From positions 3,226,001 through 3,290,000 of the forward strand of contig NC_079878.1 of NCBI RefSeq assembly GCF_029227915.1: a stretch of DNA of 64,000 bases. The letters are read 5' to 3'. Of the stretch, positions 37,807 through 49,919 are shown in pieces. The translations under genes and the position numbers were made by a program. Numbering within the stretch: the stretch's first letter is position 1; the number at the start of each line of letters is the position of its first letter. A model generated the notes under the pieces. The model made no database searches. It was not told the DNA's origin and saw only the letters and a program-made list of their open reading frames with translations. The stretch comes from Hydractinia symbiolongicarpus (taxonomy: Eukaryota; Cnidaria; Hydrozoa; Anthoathecata; Hydractiniidae).

Positions 37807-39226
37807 CGTTCGGGAAATGAGTTTACTCCCTGGGTACTTTCTTTGTATACTTTTGACTATACGGGCCCAGTCCAGGATTTACGGGACATTGCGGGTTTTC
37901 GTTTGCCGGCGATTAAACTTTTTTTATTCAGCGTCTCATCAAAAATGAAAACACTTTTAAAAACTACAAGTCTCATGCGTTTTAGTGGTAAAAAAATAAT
38001 TTAAAAAATCGTTCGGGAAATGAGTTTAGTCCCTGGGTACTTTCTTTGTATACTTTTGACTATACGGCCCGAATCGGGGATTTACGGGAAGTCGCGGGTT
38101 TTCGTTTGCCGGCGATTAAACTTCTTTTATTCAGAGTCTCATCAAAAATGAAAACATTTTTGTAAACTACAAGTCCCATGCGTTTTAGTGGTGAAAAAAT
38201 AATTTAAAAAATCGTTCGGGAAATGAGTTTACTCCCTGGGTACCTTCTTTGTATACATTTGACTATACGGGCCGAGTCCGGGGTTTACGGGAAATGGCGG
38301 GTTTTCGTTTGCCGGCGATTAAACTTCTTTTATTCAGCGTCTCCTCAAAAATGAAAACATTTTTGAAAACTACAAGTCTCATGCGTTTTAGTGGTGAAAA
38401 GATACTTTAAAAAATCGTTTTGGAAATGAGTTTACTCACAGGGTACTTTCTTTGTATACATTCGACTATACGGGCCAAGCCCGGGATTTACGGGAAATCG
38501 CGGGTTTTCGTTTGCCGGCGATTAAACCACTTTCATTAAGCGTCTCATCAAAAATGAAAACATTTCTGAAAACTACAGGTCTCATGCGTCTTAGTGGTGA
38601 AAAAATAATTTAAAAAATCGTTCGGGAAATGAGTTTACTCCCTGGGTACTTTCTTTGTATACTTTTGACTATACGGGCCGAATCCGGGATTTACGGGAAG
38701 TCGCGGGTTTTCGTTTGCCGGCGATTAAACTTCTTTTATTCAGCGTCTCATCAAAAATGAAAGCATTTCTAAAAACTACAAGTCTCATGGGTTTTAGTGG
38801 TGAAATAATAATTTAAAAAATCGTTCGGGAAATGAGTTTACTCCCTGGGTACTTTCTTTGTATACTTTTGACTATACGGGCCGAGTCCGGGATTTACGGG
38901 AAATCGCAGGTTTTCTTTTGCCGGCGATTAAACTTCTTTTTTTCAGAGTCTCATCAAAAATGAAAACATTTTTGTAAACTACAAGTCCCATGCGTTTTAG
39001 TGGTGAAAAAATCATTTAAAAATCGTTCGGGAAATGAGTTTACTCCCTGGGTACTTTCTTTGTATACTTTTGACTATACGGGCCGAGTCCGGGGTTTACG
39101 GGAAATGGCGGGTTTTCGTTTGCCGGCGATTAAACTTCTTTTATTCAGCGTCTCATCAAAAATGAAAACATTTTTGAAAACTACAAGTCTCATGCGTTTC
39201 AGTGGTGAAAAGATACTTTAAAAAAT

Positions 39227-40852
39227 CGTTTTGGAAATGAGTTTACTCACAGGGTACTTTCTTTGTATGCATTCGACTATACGGGCCAAGTCCGGGATTT
39301 ACGGGAAATCGCGGGTTTTCGTTTGCCGGCGATTAAAACACTTTCATTAAGCGTCTCATCAAAAATGAAACCCTTTCTGAAAACTACAAGTCTCATGCGT
39401 TTTAGTGGTGAAAAAATAATTTAAAAAATCGTTCGGGAAATGAGTTTAGTCCCTGGGTACTTTCTTTGTATACTTTTGACTATACGGCCCGAATCAGGGA
39501 TTTACGGGAAGTCGCGGGTTATCATTTGCCGGCGATTAAACTTCTTTTATTCAGCGTCTCATCAAAAATGAAAACATTTCTAAAAACTACAAGTCTCATG
39601 GGCTTTAGTGGTGAAATTATAATTTAAAAAATCGTTCGGGAAATGAGTTTACTCCCTGGGTACTTTCTTAGTATACTTTTGACTATACGGGCCGAGTCCG
39701 GGGTTTACGGGAAATGGCGGGTTTTCGTTTGTCCGGCGATTAAACTTCTTTTATTCAGCGTCTCATCAAAAATGAAAACATTTTTGAAAACTACAAGTCT
39801 CATGCGTTTCAGTGGTGAAAAGATACTTTAAAAAATCGTTTTGGAAATGAGTTTACTCACAGGGTACTTTCTTTGTATGCATTCGACTATACGGGCCAAG
39901 TCCGGGATTTACGGGAAATCGCGGGTTTTCGTTTGCCGGCGATTAAAACACTTTCATTAAGCCTCTCATCAAAAATGAAACCATTTCTGAAAACTACAAG
40001 TCTCATGCGTTTTAGTGGTGAAAAAATAATTTAAAAAATCGTTCGGGAAATGAGTTTAGTCCCTGGGTACTTTCTTTGTATACTTTTGACTATACGGCCC
40101 GAATCAGGGATTTACGGGAAGTCGCGGGTTATCGTTTGCCGGCGATTAAACTTCTTTTATTCAGCGTCTCATCAAAAATGAAAACATTTCTAAAAACTAC
40201 AAGTCTCATGGGCTTTAGTGGTGAAATTATAATTTAAAAAATCGTTCGGGAAATGAGTTTACTCCCTGGGTACTTTCTTTGTATACTTTTGACTATACGG
40301 GCCGAGTCCGGGGTTTACGGGAAATGGCGGGTTTTCGTTTGTCCGGCGATTAAACTTCCTTTTATCAGCGTCTCATCAAAAATGAAAACATTTTTGAAAA
40401 CTTCAAGTCTCATGCGTTTCAGTGGTGAAAAGATACTTTAAAAAATCGTTTTGGAAATGAGTTTACTCACAGGGTACTTTCTTTGTATGCATTCGACTAT
40501 ACGGGCCAAGTCCGGGATTTACGGGAAATCGCGGGTTTTCGTTTGCCGGCGATTAAAACACTTTCATTAGGCGTCTCATCAAAAATGAAAACATTTCTGA
40601 AAACTACAAGTCTCATGCGTTTTAGTGGTGAAAAAATAATTTAAAAAATCGTTCGGGAAATGAGTTTAGTCCCTGGGTACTTTCTTTGTATACTTTTGAC
40701 TATATGGCCCGAATCAGGGATTTACGGGAAGTCGCGGGTTTTCGTTTGCCGGCGATTAAACTTCTTTTATTCAGCGTCTCATCAAAAATGAAAACATTTC
40801 TAAAAACTGCAAGTCTCATGGGCTTTAGTGGTGAAATTATAATTTAAAAAAT
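39227..40852. repeat. 610-bp trimer, triplicated
   Basis: Monomer starts at 39227, 39837 and 40447 give a 610-bp period (3 x 203 + 1). The extra base is the C in GTTTGTCCGGCG, present in the A monomer of the first two units. Each unit runs B'-like (GTATGCATTCGAC, AAGTCCGGG, AAAACAC), J (GAATCAGGG), A. The third copy loses its A monomer, so it spans about 40447-40852. Confidence 0.85.
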
Positions 40853-43123
40853 CGTTCGGGAAATGAGTTTGATCCCTGGGTACTTTCTTTGTATACTTTT
40901 GACTATACGACCCGAATCCGGGATTTACGGGAAGTCGCGGGTTTTTGTTTGCCTGCGATTAATCTTCTTTTATTCAGAGTCTCAACAAAAATGAAAACAA
41001 TTTTGTAAACTACAAGTCTCATGCGTTTTAGTGGTGAAAAAATAATTTAAAAAATCGTTCGGGAAATGAGTTTACTCCCTGGGTACTTTCTTTGTATACT
41101 TTTGACTATACGGCCCGAATCCGGGATTTACGGGAAGTCGCGGGTTTTCGTTTGCCGGCGATTAAACTTCTTTTATTCAGCGTCTCATCAAAAATGAAAA
41201 CATTTCTAAAAACTACAAGTCTCATGGGCTTTAGTGGTGAAATTATAATTTAAAAAATCGTTCGGGAAATGAGTTTACTCCCTGGGTACTTTCTTTGTAT
41301 ACTTTTGACTATACGGGCCGAGTCCGGGATTTACGGGAAATGGCGGGATTTCGTTTGCCGGCGATTAAACTTCTTTTATTCAGCGTCTCATCAAAAATGA
41401 AAACATTTTTGAAAACTACAAGTCTCATGCGTTTCAGTGGTGAAAAGATACTTTAAAAAATCGTTTTGGAAATGAGTTTACTCACAGGGTACTTTCTTTG
41501 TATACATTCGACTATACGGGCCAAGCCCGGGATTTACGGGAAATCGCGGGTTTTCGTTTGCCGGCGATTAAACCACTTTCATTAAGCGTCTCATCAAAAA
41601 TGAAAACATTTCTGAAAACTACAGGTCTCATGCGTTTTAGTGGTGAAAAAATAATTTAAAAAATCGTTCGGGAAATGAGTTTACTCCCTGGGTACTTTCT
41701 TTGTATACTTTTGACTATACGTGCCGAGTCGGGGATTTACGGGAAATCGCGGGTTTTCGTTTGCCGGCGATTAAAACACTTTCATTAAGCGTCTCATCAA
41801 AAATGAAAACATTTCTGAAAACTACAAGTCTCATGCGTTTTAGTGGTGAAAAAATAATTTAAAAAATCGTTCGGGAAATGAGTTTAGTCCCTGGGTACTT
41901 TCTTTGTATACTTTTGACTATACGGCCCGACTCAGGCATTTACGGGAAGTCGTGGGTTTTCGTTTGCCGGCGATTAAACTTCTTTTATTCAGCGTCTCAT
42001 CAAAAATGAAAACATTTCTAAAAACTACAAGTCTCATGGGTTTTAGTGGTGAAATTATAATTTAAAAAATCGTTCGGGAAATGAGTTTACTCCCTGGGTA
42101 CTTTCTTTGTATACTTTTGACTATACGGGCCGAGTCCGGGATTTACGGGAAATCGCAGGTTTTCGTTTGCCGGCGATTAAACTTCTTTTATTCACAGTCT
42201 CATCAAAAATGAAAACATTTTTGTAAACTACAAGTCTCATGCGTTTTAGTGGTAAAAAGAAACTTTAAAAAATCGTTTTGGAAATGAGTTTACTCACAGG
42301 GTACTTTCTTTGTATACATTCGACTATACGGGACAAGCCCGGGATTTACGGGAAATCGCGGGTTTTCGTTTGCCGGCGATTAAACCACTTTCATTAAGCG
42401 TCTCATCAAAAATGAAAACATTTCTGAAAACTACAGGTCTCATGCGTTTTAGTGGTGAAAAAATAATTTAAAAAATCGTTCGGGAAATGAGTTTACTCCC
42501 TGGGTACTTTCTTTGTATACTTTTGATTATACGGGCCGAGTCGTGGATTTACGGGAAATCGCGGGTTTTCGTTTGCCGGCGATTAAAACACTTTCATTAA
42601 GCGTCTCATCAAAAATGAAAACATTTCTGAAAACTACAAGTCTCACGCGTTTTAGTGGTGAAAAAATAATTTAAAAAATCGTTCGGGAAATGAGTTTAGT
42701 CCCTAGGTACTTTCTTTGTATACTTTTGACTATACGGCCCGGATCAGGGATTTACGGGAAGTCGCGGGTTTTCGTTTGCCGGCGATTAAACTTCTTTTAT
42801 TCAGCGTCTCATCAAAAATGAAAACATTTCTAAAAACTACAAGTCTCATGGGCTTTAGTGGTGAAATAATAATTTAAAAAATCGTTCGGGAAATGAGTTT
42901 ACTCCCTGGGTACTTTCTTTGTATACTTTTGACTATACCGGCTGAGTCCGGGATTTACGGGAAATCGCAGGTTTTCGTTTGCCGGCGATTAAACTTCTTT
43001 TACTCAGAGTCTCATCAAAAATGAAAACATTTTTGTAAACTACAAGTCCCATGCGTTTTAGTGGTGAAAAAATAATTTAAAAAATCGTTCGGGAAATGAG
43101 TTTACTCCCTGGGTACTTTCTTT

Positions 43124-43141
43124 GTATACTTTTGACTATAC
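43124..43141. other. GTATA/TATAC inverted repeat (example copy)
   Basis: GTATA and TATAC flank an 8-base spacer, and the left arm also begins the self-complementary hexamer GTATAC. Most monomers keep it; B and B' types (GTATACATTTGAC, GTATGCATTCGAC) and TATATGG or TATACCGG variants alter spacer or arm. Confidence 0.65.
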
Positions 43142-43217
43142 GGGCCGAGTCCGGGGTTTACGGGAAATGGCGGGTTTTCGTTTGCCGGCGATTAAACTTC
43201 TTTTATTCAGCGTCTCA

Positions 43218-43239
43218 TCAAAAATGAAAACATTTTTGA
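43218..43239. other. Perfect 9-bp inverted repeat (example copy)
   Basis: Left arm TCAAAAATG, spacer AAAA, right arm CATTTTTGA, which is the exact reverse complement. It is present in A and F monomers. H copies keep 8 bp of it (CATTTTTGT), and B, C, D, G, I, J and K types carry one or more arm mismatches (CATTTCT, CACTTTT). It lies at about the same place in every monomer, so dyads recur at multiples of 203 bp. Confidence 0.85.
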
Positions 43240-43491
43240 AAACTACAAGTCTCATGCGTTTTAGTGGTGAAAAGATACTTTAAAAAATCGTTTTGGAAAT
43301 GAGTTTACTCACAGGGTACTTTCTTTGTATACATTCGACTATACGAGCCAAGCCCGGGATTTACGGGAAATCGCGGGTTTTCGTTTGCCGGCGATTAAAC
43401 CACTTTCATTAAGCGTCTCATCAAAAATGAAAACATTTCTGGAAACTACAGGTCTCATGCGTTTTAGTGGTGAAAAAATAATTTAAAAAAT

Positions 43492-43694
43492 CGTTCGGGA
43501 AATGAGTTTACTCCCTGGGTACTTTCTTTGTTTACTTTTGACTATACGGGCCGAGTCGGGGATTTACGGGAAGTCGCGGGTTTTCGTTTGCCGGCGATTA
43601 AACTTCTTTTATTCAGCGTCTCATCAAGAATGAAAACATTTCTAAAAACTACAAGTTTCATGCGTTTTTGTGGTGAAAAAATAATTTAAAAAAT
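43492..43694. repeat. Monomer type I (reference copy)
   Basis: Marked by GGGCCGAGTCGGGGATTT (GTCGGGG instead of GTCCGGG) with GGGAAGTCGCGGG. It occurs at about 12.2 and 31.0 kb and then repeatedly to about 62 kb. In the 5-mer HOR at 42.9-44.9 kb it sits between B and G. Confidence 0.65.
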
Positions 43695-46600
43695 CGTTCG
43701 GGAAATGAGTTTAGTCCCTGGGTACTTTCTTTGTATACTTTTGACTATACGGCCCGAATCCGGGACTTACGGGAAGTCGCAGGTTTTCGTTTGCCGGCGA
43801 TTAAACTTCTTTTATTCAGCGTCTCATCAAAAATGAAAACATTTCTAAAAACTACAAGTCTCATGGGCTTTAGTGGTGAAAAGATAATTTAAAAAATCGT
43901 TCGGGAAATGAGTTTACTCCCTGGGTACTTTCTTTGTATACTTTTGACTATACCGGCCGAGTCCGGGATTTACGGGAAATCGCAGGTTTTCGTTTGCCGG
44001 CGATTAAACTTCTTTTATTCAGAGTCTCATCAAAAATGAAAACATTTTTGTAAACTACAAGTCCCATGCGTTTTAGTGGTGAAAAAATATCTGAAAAAAT
44101 CGTTCGGGAAATGAGTTTACTCCCTGGGTACTTTCTTTGTATACTTTTGACTATACGGGCCGAGTCCGGGGTTTACGGGAAATGGCGGGATTTCGTTTGC
44201 CGGCGATTAAACTTCTTTTATTCAGCGTCTCATCAAAAATGAAAACATTTTTGAAAACTACAAGTCTCATGCGTTTTAGTGGTGAAAAGATAGTTTAAAA
44301 AATCGTTTTGGAAATGAGTTTACTCACAGGGTACTTTCTTTGTATACATTCGACTATACGGGCCAAGCCCGGGATTTACGGGAAATCGCGGGTTTTCGTT
44401 TGCCGGCGATTAAACCACTTTCATTAAGCGTCTCATCAAAAATGAAAACATTTCAGCAAACTACAAGTCTCATGCGTTTTAGTGGTGAAAAAATAATTTA
44501 AAAAATCGTTCGGGAAATGAGTTTACTCCCTGGGTACTTTCTTTGTATACTTTTGACTATACGGGCCGAGTCGGGGATTTACGGGAAGTCGCGGGTTTTC
44601 GTTTGCCGGCGATTAAACTTCTTTTATTCAGCGTCTCATCAAAAATGAAAACATTTCTAAAAACTACAAGTTTCATGCGTTTTAGTGGTGAAAAAATAAT
44701 TTAAAAAATCGTTCGGGAAATGAGTTTAGTCCCTGGGTACTTTCTTTGTATACTTTTGACTATACGGCCCGAATCCGGGACTTACGGGAAGTCGCAGGTT
44801 TCCGTTTGCCGGCGATTAAACTTCTTTTATTCAGCGTCTCATCAAAAATGAAAACATTTCTAAAAACTACAAGTCTCATGGGCTTTAGTGGTGGAAAGAT
44901 AATTTAAAAAATCGTTCGGGAAATGAGTTTACTCCCTGGGTACTTTCTTTGTATACTTTTGACTATACCGACCGAGTCCGGGATTTACGGGAAATCGCAG
45001 GTTTTCGTTTGCCGGCGATTAAACTTCTTTTATTCAGAGTCTCATCAAAAATGAAAACATTTTTGTAAACTACAAGTCCCATGCGTTTTAGTGGTGAAAA
45101 AATAATTTAAAAAATCGTTCGGGAAATGAGTTTACTCCCTGGGTACTTTCTTTGTATACTTTTGACTATACGGGCCGAGTCCGGGGTTTACGGGAAATGG
45201 CGGGTTTTCGTTTGCCGGCGATTAAACTTCTTTTATTCAGCGTCTCATCAAAAATGAAAACATTTTTGAAAACTACAAGTCTCATGCGTTTTAGTGGTGA
45301 AAAGATACTTTAAAAAATCGTTTTGGAAATGAGTTTACTCACAGGGTACTTTCTTTGTATACATTCGACTATACGGGCCAAGCCCGGGATTTACGGGAAA
45401 TCGCGGGTTTTCGTTTGCCGGCCATTAAACCACTTTCATTAAGCGTCTCATCAAAAATGAAAACATTTCTGAAAACTACAGGTCTCATGCGTTTTAGTGG
45501 TGAAAAAATAATTTAAAAAATCGTTCGGGAAATGAGTTTAATCCCTGGGTACTTTCTTTGTATACTTTTGACTATACGGGCCGAGTCGGGGATTTACGGG
45601 AAGTCGCGGGTTTTCGTTTGCCGGCGATTAAACTTCTTTTATTCAGCGTCTCATCAAAAATGAAAACATTTCTAAAAACTACAAGTCTAATGGGCTTTAG
45701 TGGTGAAATAATAATTTAAAAAATCGTTCGGGAAATGAGTTTACTCCCTGGGTACTTTCTTTGTATACTTTTGACTATACGGGCCGAGTCCGGGATTTAC
45801 GGGAAATCGCAGGTTTTCGTTTGCCGGCGATTAAACTTCTTTTATTCAGAGTCTCATCAAAAATGAAAACATTTTTGTAGACTACAAGTCCCATGCGTTT
45901 TAGTGGTGAAAAAATAATTTAAAAAATCGTTCGGGAAATGAGTTTACTCCCTGGGTACTTTTTTTGTATACTTTTGACTATACGGGCCGAGTCCGGGATT
46001 TACGTGAAATGGCGGGTTTTCGTTTGCCGGCGATTAAACTTCTTTAATTCAGCGTCTCATCAAAAAGGAAAACATTTTTGAAAACTACAAGTCTCATGCG
46101 TTTTAGTGGTGAAAAGATAATTTAAAAAATCGTTTTGGAAATGAGTTTACTCACAGGGTACTTTCTTTGTATACATTTGACTATACGGGCCAAGCCCGGG
46201 ATTTACGGGAAATCGCGGGTTTTCGTTTGCCGGCGATTAAACCACTTTCATTAAGCGTCTCATCAAAAATGAAAACATTTCTAAAAATTACAAGTCTCAT
46301 GCGTTTTAGTGGTGAAAAAAAAATTTAAAAAATCGTTCGGGAAATGATTTTACTCCCTGGGTACCTTCTTTGTATACTTTTGACTATACGGCCGAGTTCG
46401 GGATTTACGGGAAATCGCGGGTTTTCGTTTCCCGGCGATTAAACCACTTTCATTAAGCGTCTCATCAAAAATGAAAACATTTCTGCAAACTACAAGTCTC
46501 ATGCGTTTTAGTGGTGAAAAAATAATTTAAAAAATCGTTCGGGAAATGAGTTTACTCTCTGGGTACCTTCTTTGTATACTTTTGACTATACGGGCCGAGT

Positions 46601-49600
46601 CCGGGATTTACGGGAAATCGCGGGTTTTCGTTTGCCGGCGATTAAACTTCTTTTATTCAGTGTCTCATCAAAAATGAAAACACTTTTGAAAACTACAAGT
46701 CTCATGCGTTTTAGTGGTGAAAAAATAATTTAAAAAATCGTTCGGGAAATGAGTTTACTCCCTGGGTACTTTCTTTGTATACTTTTGACTATACGGGCCC
46801 AGTCCAGGATTTACGGGAAATTGCGGGTTTTCGTTTGCCGGCGATTAAACTTCTTTTATTCAGCGTCTCATCAAAAATGAAAATACTTTTGAAAACTACA
46901 AGTCTCATGCGTTTTAGTGGTGAAAAAATAATTTAAAAAATCGTTCGGGAAATGAGTTTAGTCCCTGGGTACTTTCTTTGTATACTTTTGACTATACGGC
47001 CCAAATCCGGGATTTACGGGAAGTCGCGGGTTTTCGTTTGCCGGCGATTAAACTTCTTTTATTCAGCGTCTCATCAAAAATGAAAACATTTCTAAAAACT
47101 ACAAGTCTCATGGGTTTTAGTGGTGAAATAATAATTTAAAAAATCGTTCGGGAAATGAGTTTAGTCCCTGGGTACTTTCTTTGTATACTTTTGACTATAC
47201 GGCCCGAATCCGGGATTTACGGGAAGTCGCGGGTTTTCGTTTGCCGGCGATTAAACTTATTTTTTTCAGAGTATCATCAAAAATGAAAACATTTTTGTAA
47301 ACTACAAGTCCCATGCGTTTTAGTGGTGAAAAAATAATTTAAAAAATCGTTCGGGAAATGAGTTTACTCCCTGGGTACTTTCTCTGTATACTTTTGACTA
47401 TACGGGCCGAGTCCGGGGTTTACGGGAAATGGCGGGTTTTCGTTTGCCGGCGATTAAACTTCTTTTATTCAGCGTCTCATCAAAAATGAAAACATTTTTG
47501 AAAACTACAAGTCTCATGCGTTTCAGTAGTGAAAAGATACTTTAAAAAATCGTTTTGGAAATGAGTTTACTCACGGGGTACTTTCTTTGTATGCATTCGA
47601 CTATACGGGCCAAGTCCGGGATTTACGGGAAATCGCGGGTTTTCGTTTGCCGGCGATTAAAACACTTTCACTAAGCGTCTCATCAAAAATGAAAACATTT
47701 CTGAAAACTACAAGTCTCATGCGTTTTAGTGGTGAAAAAATAATTTAAAAAATCGTTCGGGAAATGAGTTTAGTTCCTGGGTACTTTCTTTGTATACTTT
47801 TGACTATACGGCCCGAATCAGGGATTTACGGGAAGTCGCGGGTTTTCGTTTGCCGGCGATTAAACTTCTTTTATTCAGCGTCTCATCAAAAATGAAAATA
47901 TTTCTAAAAACTACAAGTCTCATGGGCTTTAGTGGTGAAATTATAATTTAAAAAATCGTTCGGGAAATGAGTTTACTCCCTGGGTACTTTCTTTGTATAC
48001 TTTTGACTATACGGCCCGAATCAGGGATTTACGGGAAGTCGCGGGTTTTCGTTTGCCGGCGATTAAACTTCTTTTATTCAGCGTCTCCTCAAAAATGAAA
48101 ACATTTCTAAAAACTACAAGTCTCATGGGCTTTAGTGGTGAAATTATAATTTAAAAAATCGTTCGGGAAATGAGTTTACCCCTGGGTACTTTCTTTGTAT
48201 ACTTTTGACTATACGGGCTGAGTCCGGGATTTACAGGAAATCGCAGGTTTTCGTTTGCCGGCGATTAATCTTCTCTTATTCAGCGTCTCATCAAAAATGA
48301 AAACATTTCTAAAAACTACAAGTCTCATGGGCTTTAGTGGTGAAATTATAATTTAAAAAATCGTTCGGGAAATGAGTTTACTCCCTGGGTACTTTTTTTG
48401 TATACTTTTGACTATACGGGTCGAGTCCGGGATTTACGGGAAATCGCAGGTTTTCGTTTGCCGGCGATTAAACTTCTTTTATTCAGAGTCTCATCAAAAA
48501 TGAAAACATTTTTGTAAACTACAAGTCCTATGCGTTTTAGTGGTGAAAAAATAATTTAAAAAATCGTTCGGGAAATGAGTTTACTCCCTGGGTACTTTCT
48601 TTGTATACTTTTGATTATACGGGCCGAGTCCGGGGTTTACGGGAAATGGCGGGTTTTCGTTTGCCGGCGATTAAACTTCTTTTATTCAGCGTCTCATCAA
48701 AAATGAAAACATTTTTGAAAACTACAAGTCTCATGCGTTTTAGTGGTGAAAAAATAATTTCAAAAATCGTTCGGGAAATGAGTTTAGTCCCTGTGTACTT
48801 TCTTTGTATACTTTTGACTATACGGCCCGAATCAGGAATTTACGGGAAGTCGCGGGTTTTCGTTTGCCGGCGATTAAACTTTTTTTATTCAGCGTCTCAT
48901 CAAAAATGAAAACATTTCTAAAAACTACAAGTCTCATGGGCTTTAGTGGTGAAATTATAATTTAAAAAATCGTTCAGAAAATGAGTTTACTCCCTGGGTA
49001 CTTTCTTTGTATACTTTTGACTATACGGGTCGAGTCCGGGATTTACGGGAAATCGCAGGTTTTCGTTTGCCGGCGATTAATCTTCTTTTATTCAGAGTCT
49101 CATCAAAAATGAAAACAATTTTGTAAACTACAAGTCCCATGCGTTTTAGTGGTGAAAAAATAATTTAAAAAATCGTTCGGGAAATGAGTTTACTCCCTGG
49201 GTACTTTCTTTGAATACTTTTGACTATACGGCCCGAATCCGGGATTTACGGGAAGTCGCGGGTTTTCGTTTGCCGGCGATTAAACTTCTTTTATTCAGCG
49301 TCTCATCAAAAATGAAAACATTTCTAAAAACTACAAGTCTCATGGGCTTTAGTGGTGAAATAATAATTTAAAAAATCGTTCGGAAAATGAGTTGACTTCC
49401 TGGATACTTTCTTTGTATACTTTTGACTATATGGGCCGAGTCCGGGATTTACGGGAAATCGCAGGTTTTCGTTTGCCGGCGATTAAACTTCTTTTATTCA
49501 GAGTCTCATCAAAAATGAAAACATTTTTGTAAACTACAAGTCCCATGCGTTTTAGTGGTGAAAAAATAATTTAAAAAATCGTTCAGGAAATGAGTTTACT

Positions 49601-49919
49601 CCCTGGGTACTTTCTTTGTATACTTTTGACTATACGGGCCGAGTCCGGGGTTTACGGGAAATGGCGGGTTTTCGTTTGCCGCCGATTAAAATTCTTTTAT
49701 TCAGCGTCTTATCAAAAATGAAAACATTTTTGAAAACTACAAGTCTCATGCGTTTTAGTGGTGAAAAGATACTTTAAAAAATCGTTTTGGAAATGAGTTT
49801 ACTCACAGGGTACTTTCTTTGTATACATTCGACTATACGGGCCAAGCCCGGGATTTACGGGAAATCGCGGGTTTTCGTTTGCCGGCGATTAAACCACTTT
49901 CATTAAGCGTCTCATCAAA

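Larger units (their letters stand above)
42883..45724. repeat. 5-monomer HOR H-A-B-I-G (1,015 bp), 2.8 copies
   Basis: H starts at 42883, 43898 and 44913, exactly 1,015 bp (5 x 203) apart. Each unit runs H, A, B, I, G, with I carrying the private CAAGTTTCATGCG (tttca at 43656 and 44671). The third unit stops after four monomers; its I monomer (45522) ends CTAATGGGCTTTAG like G, so I and G appear fused. H then restarts at 45725. Confidence 0.85.

Noticed and set aside
48600-48620. Promoter-like TATA motifs (TTTGTATAC ... GACTATAC) in every monomer
   Set aside because: The motif is part of the repeat consensus and there is no downstream gene. Satellite transcription is possible but nothing in the sequence shows it.
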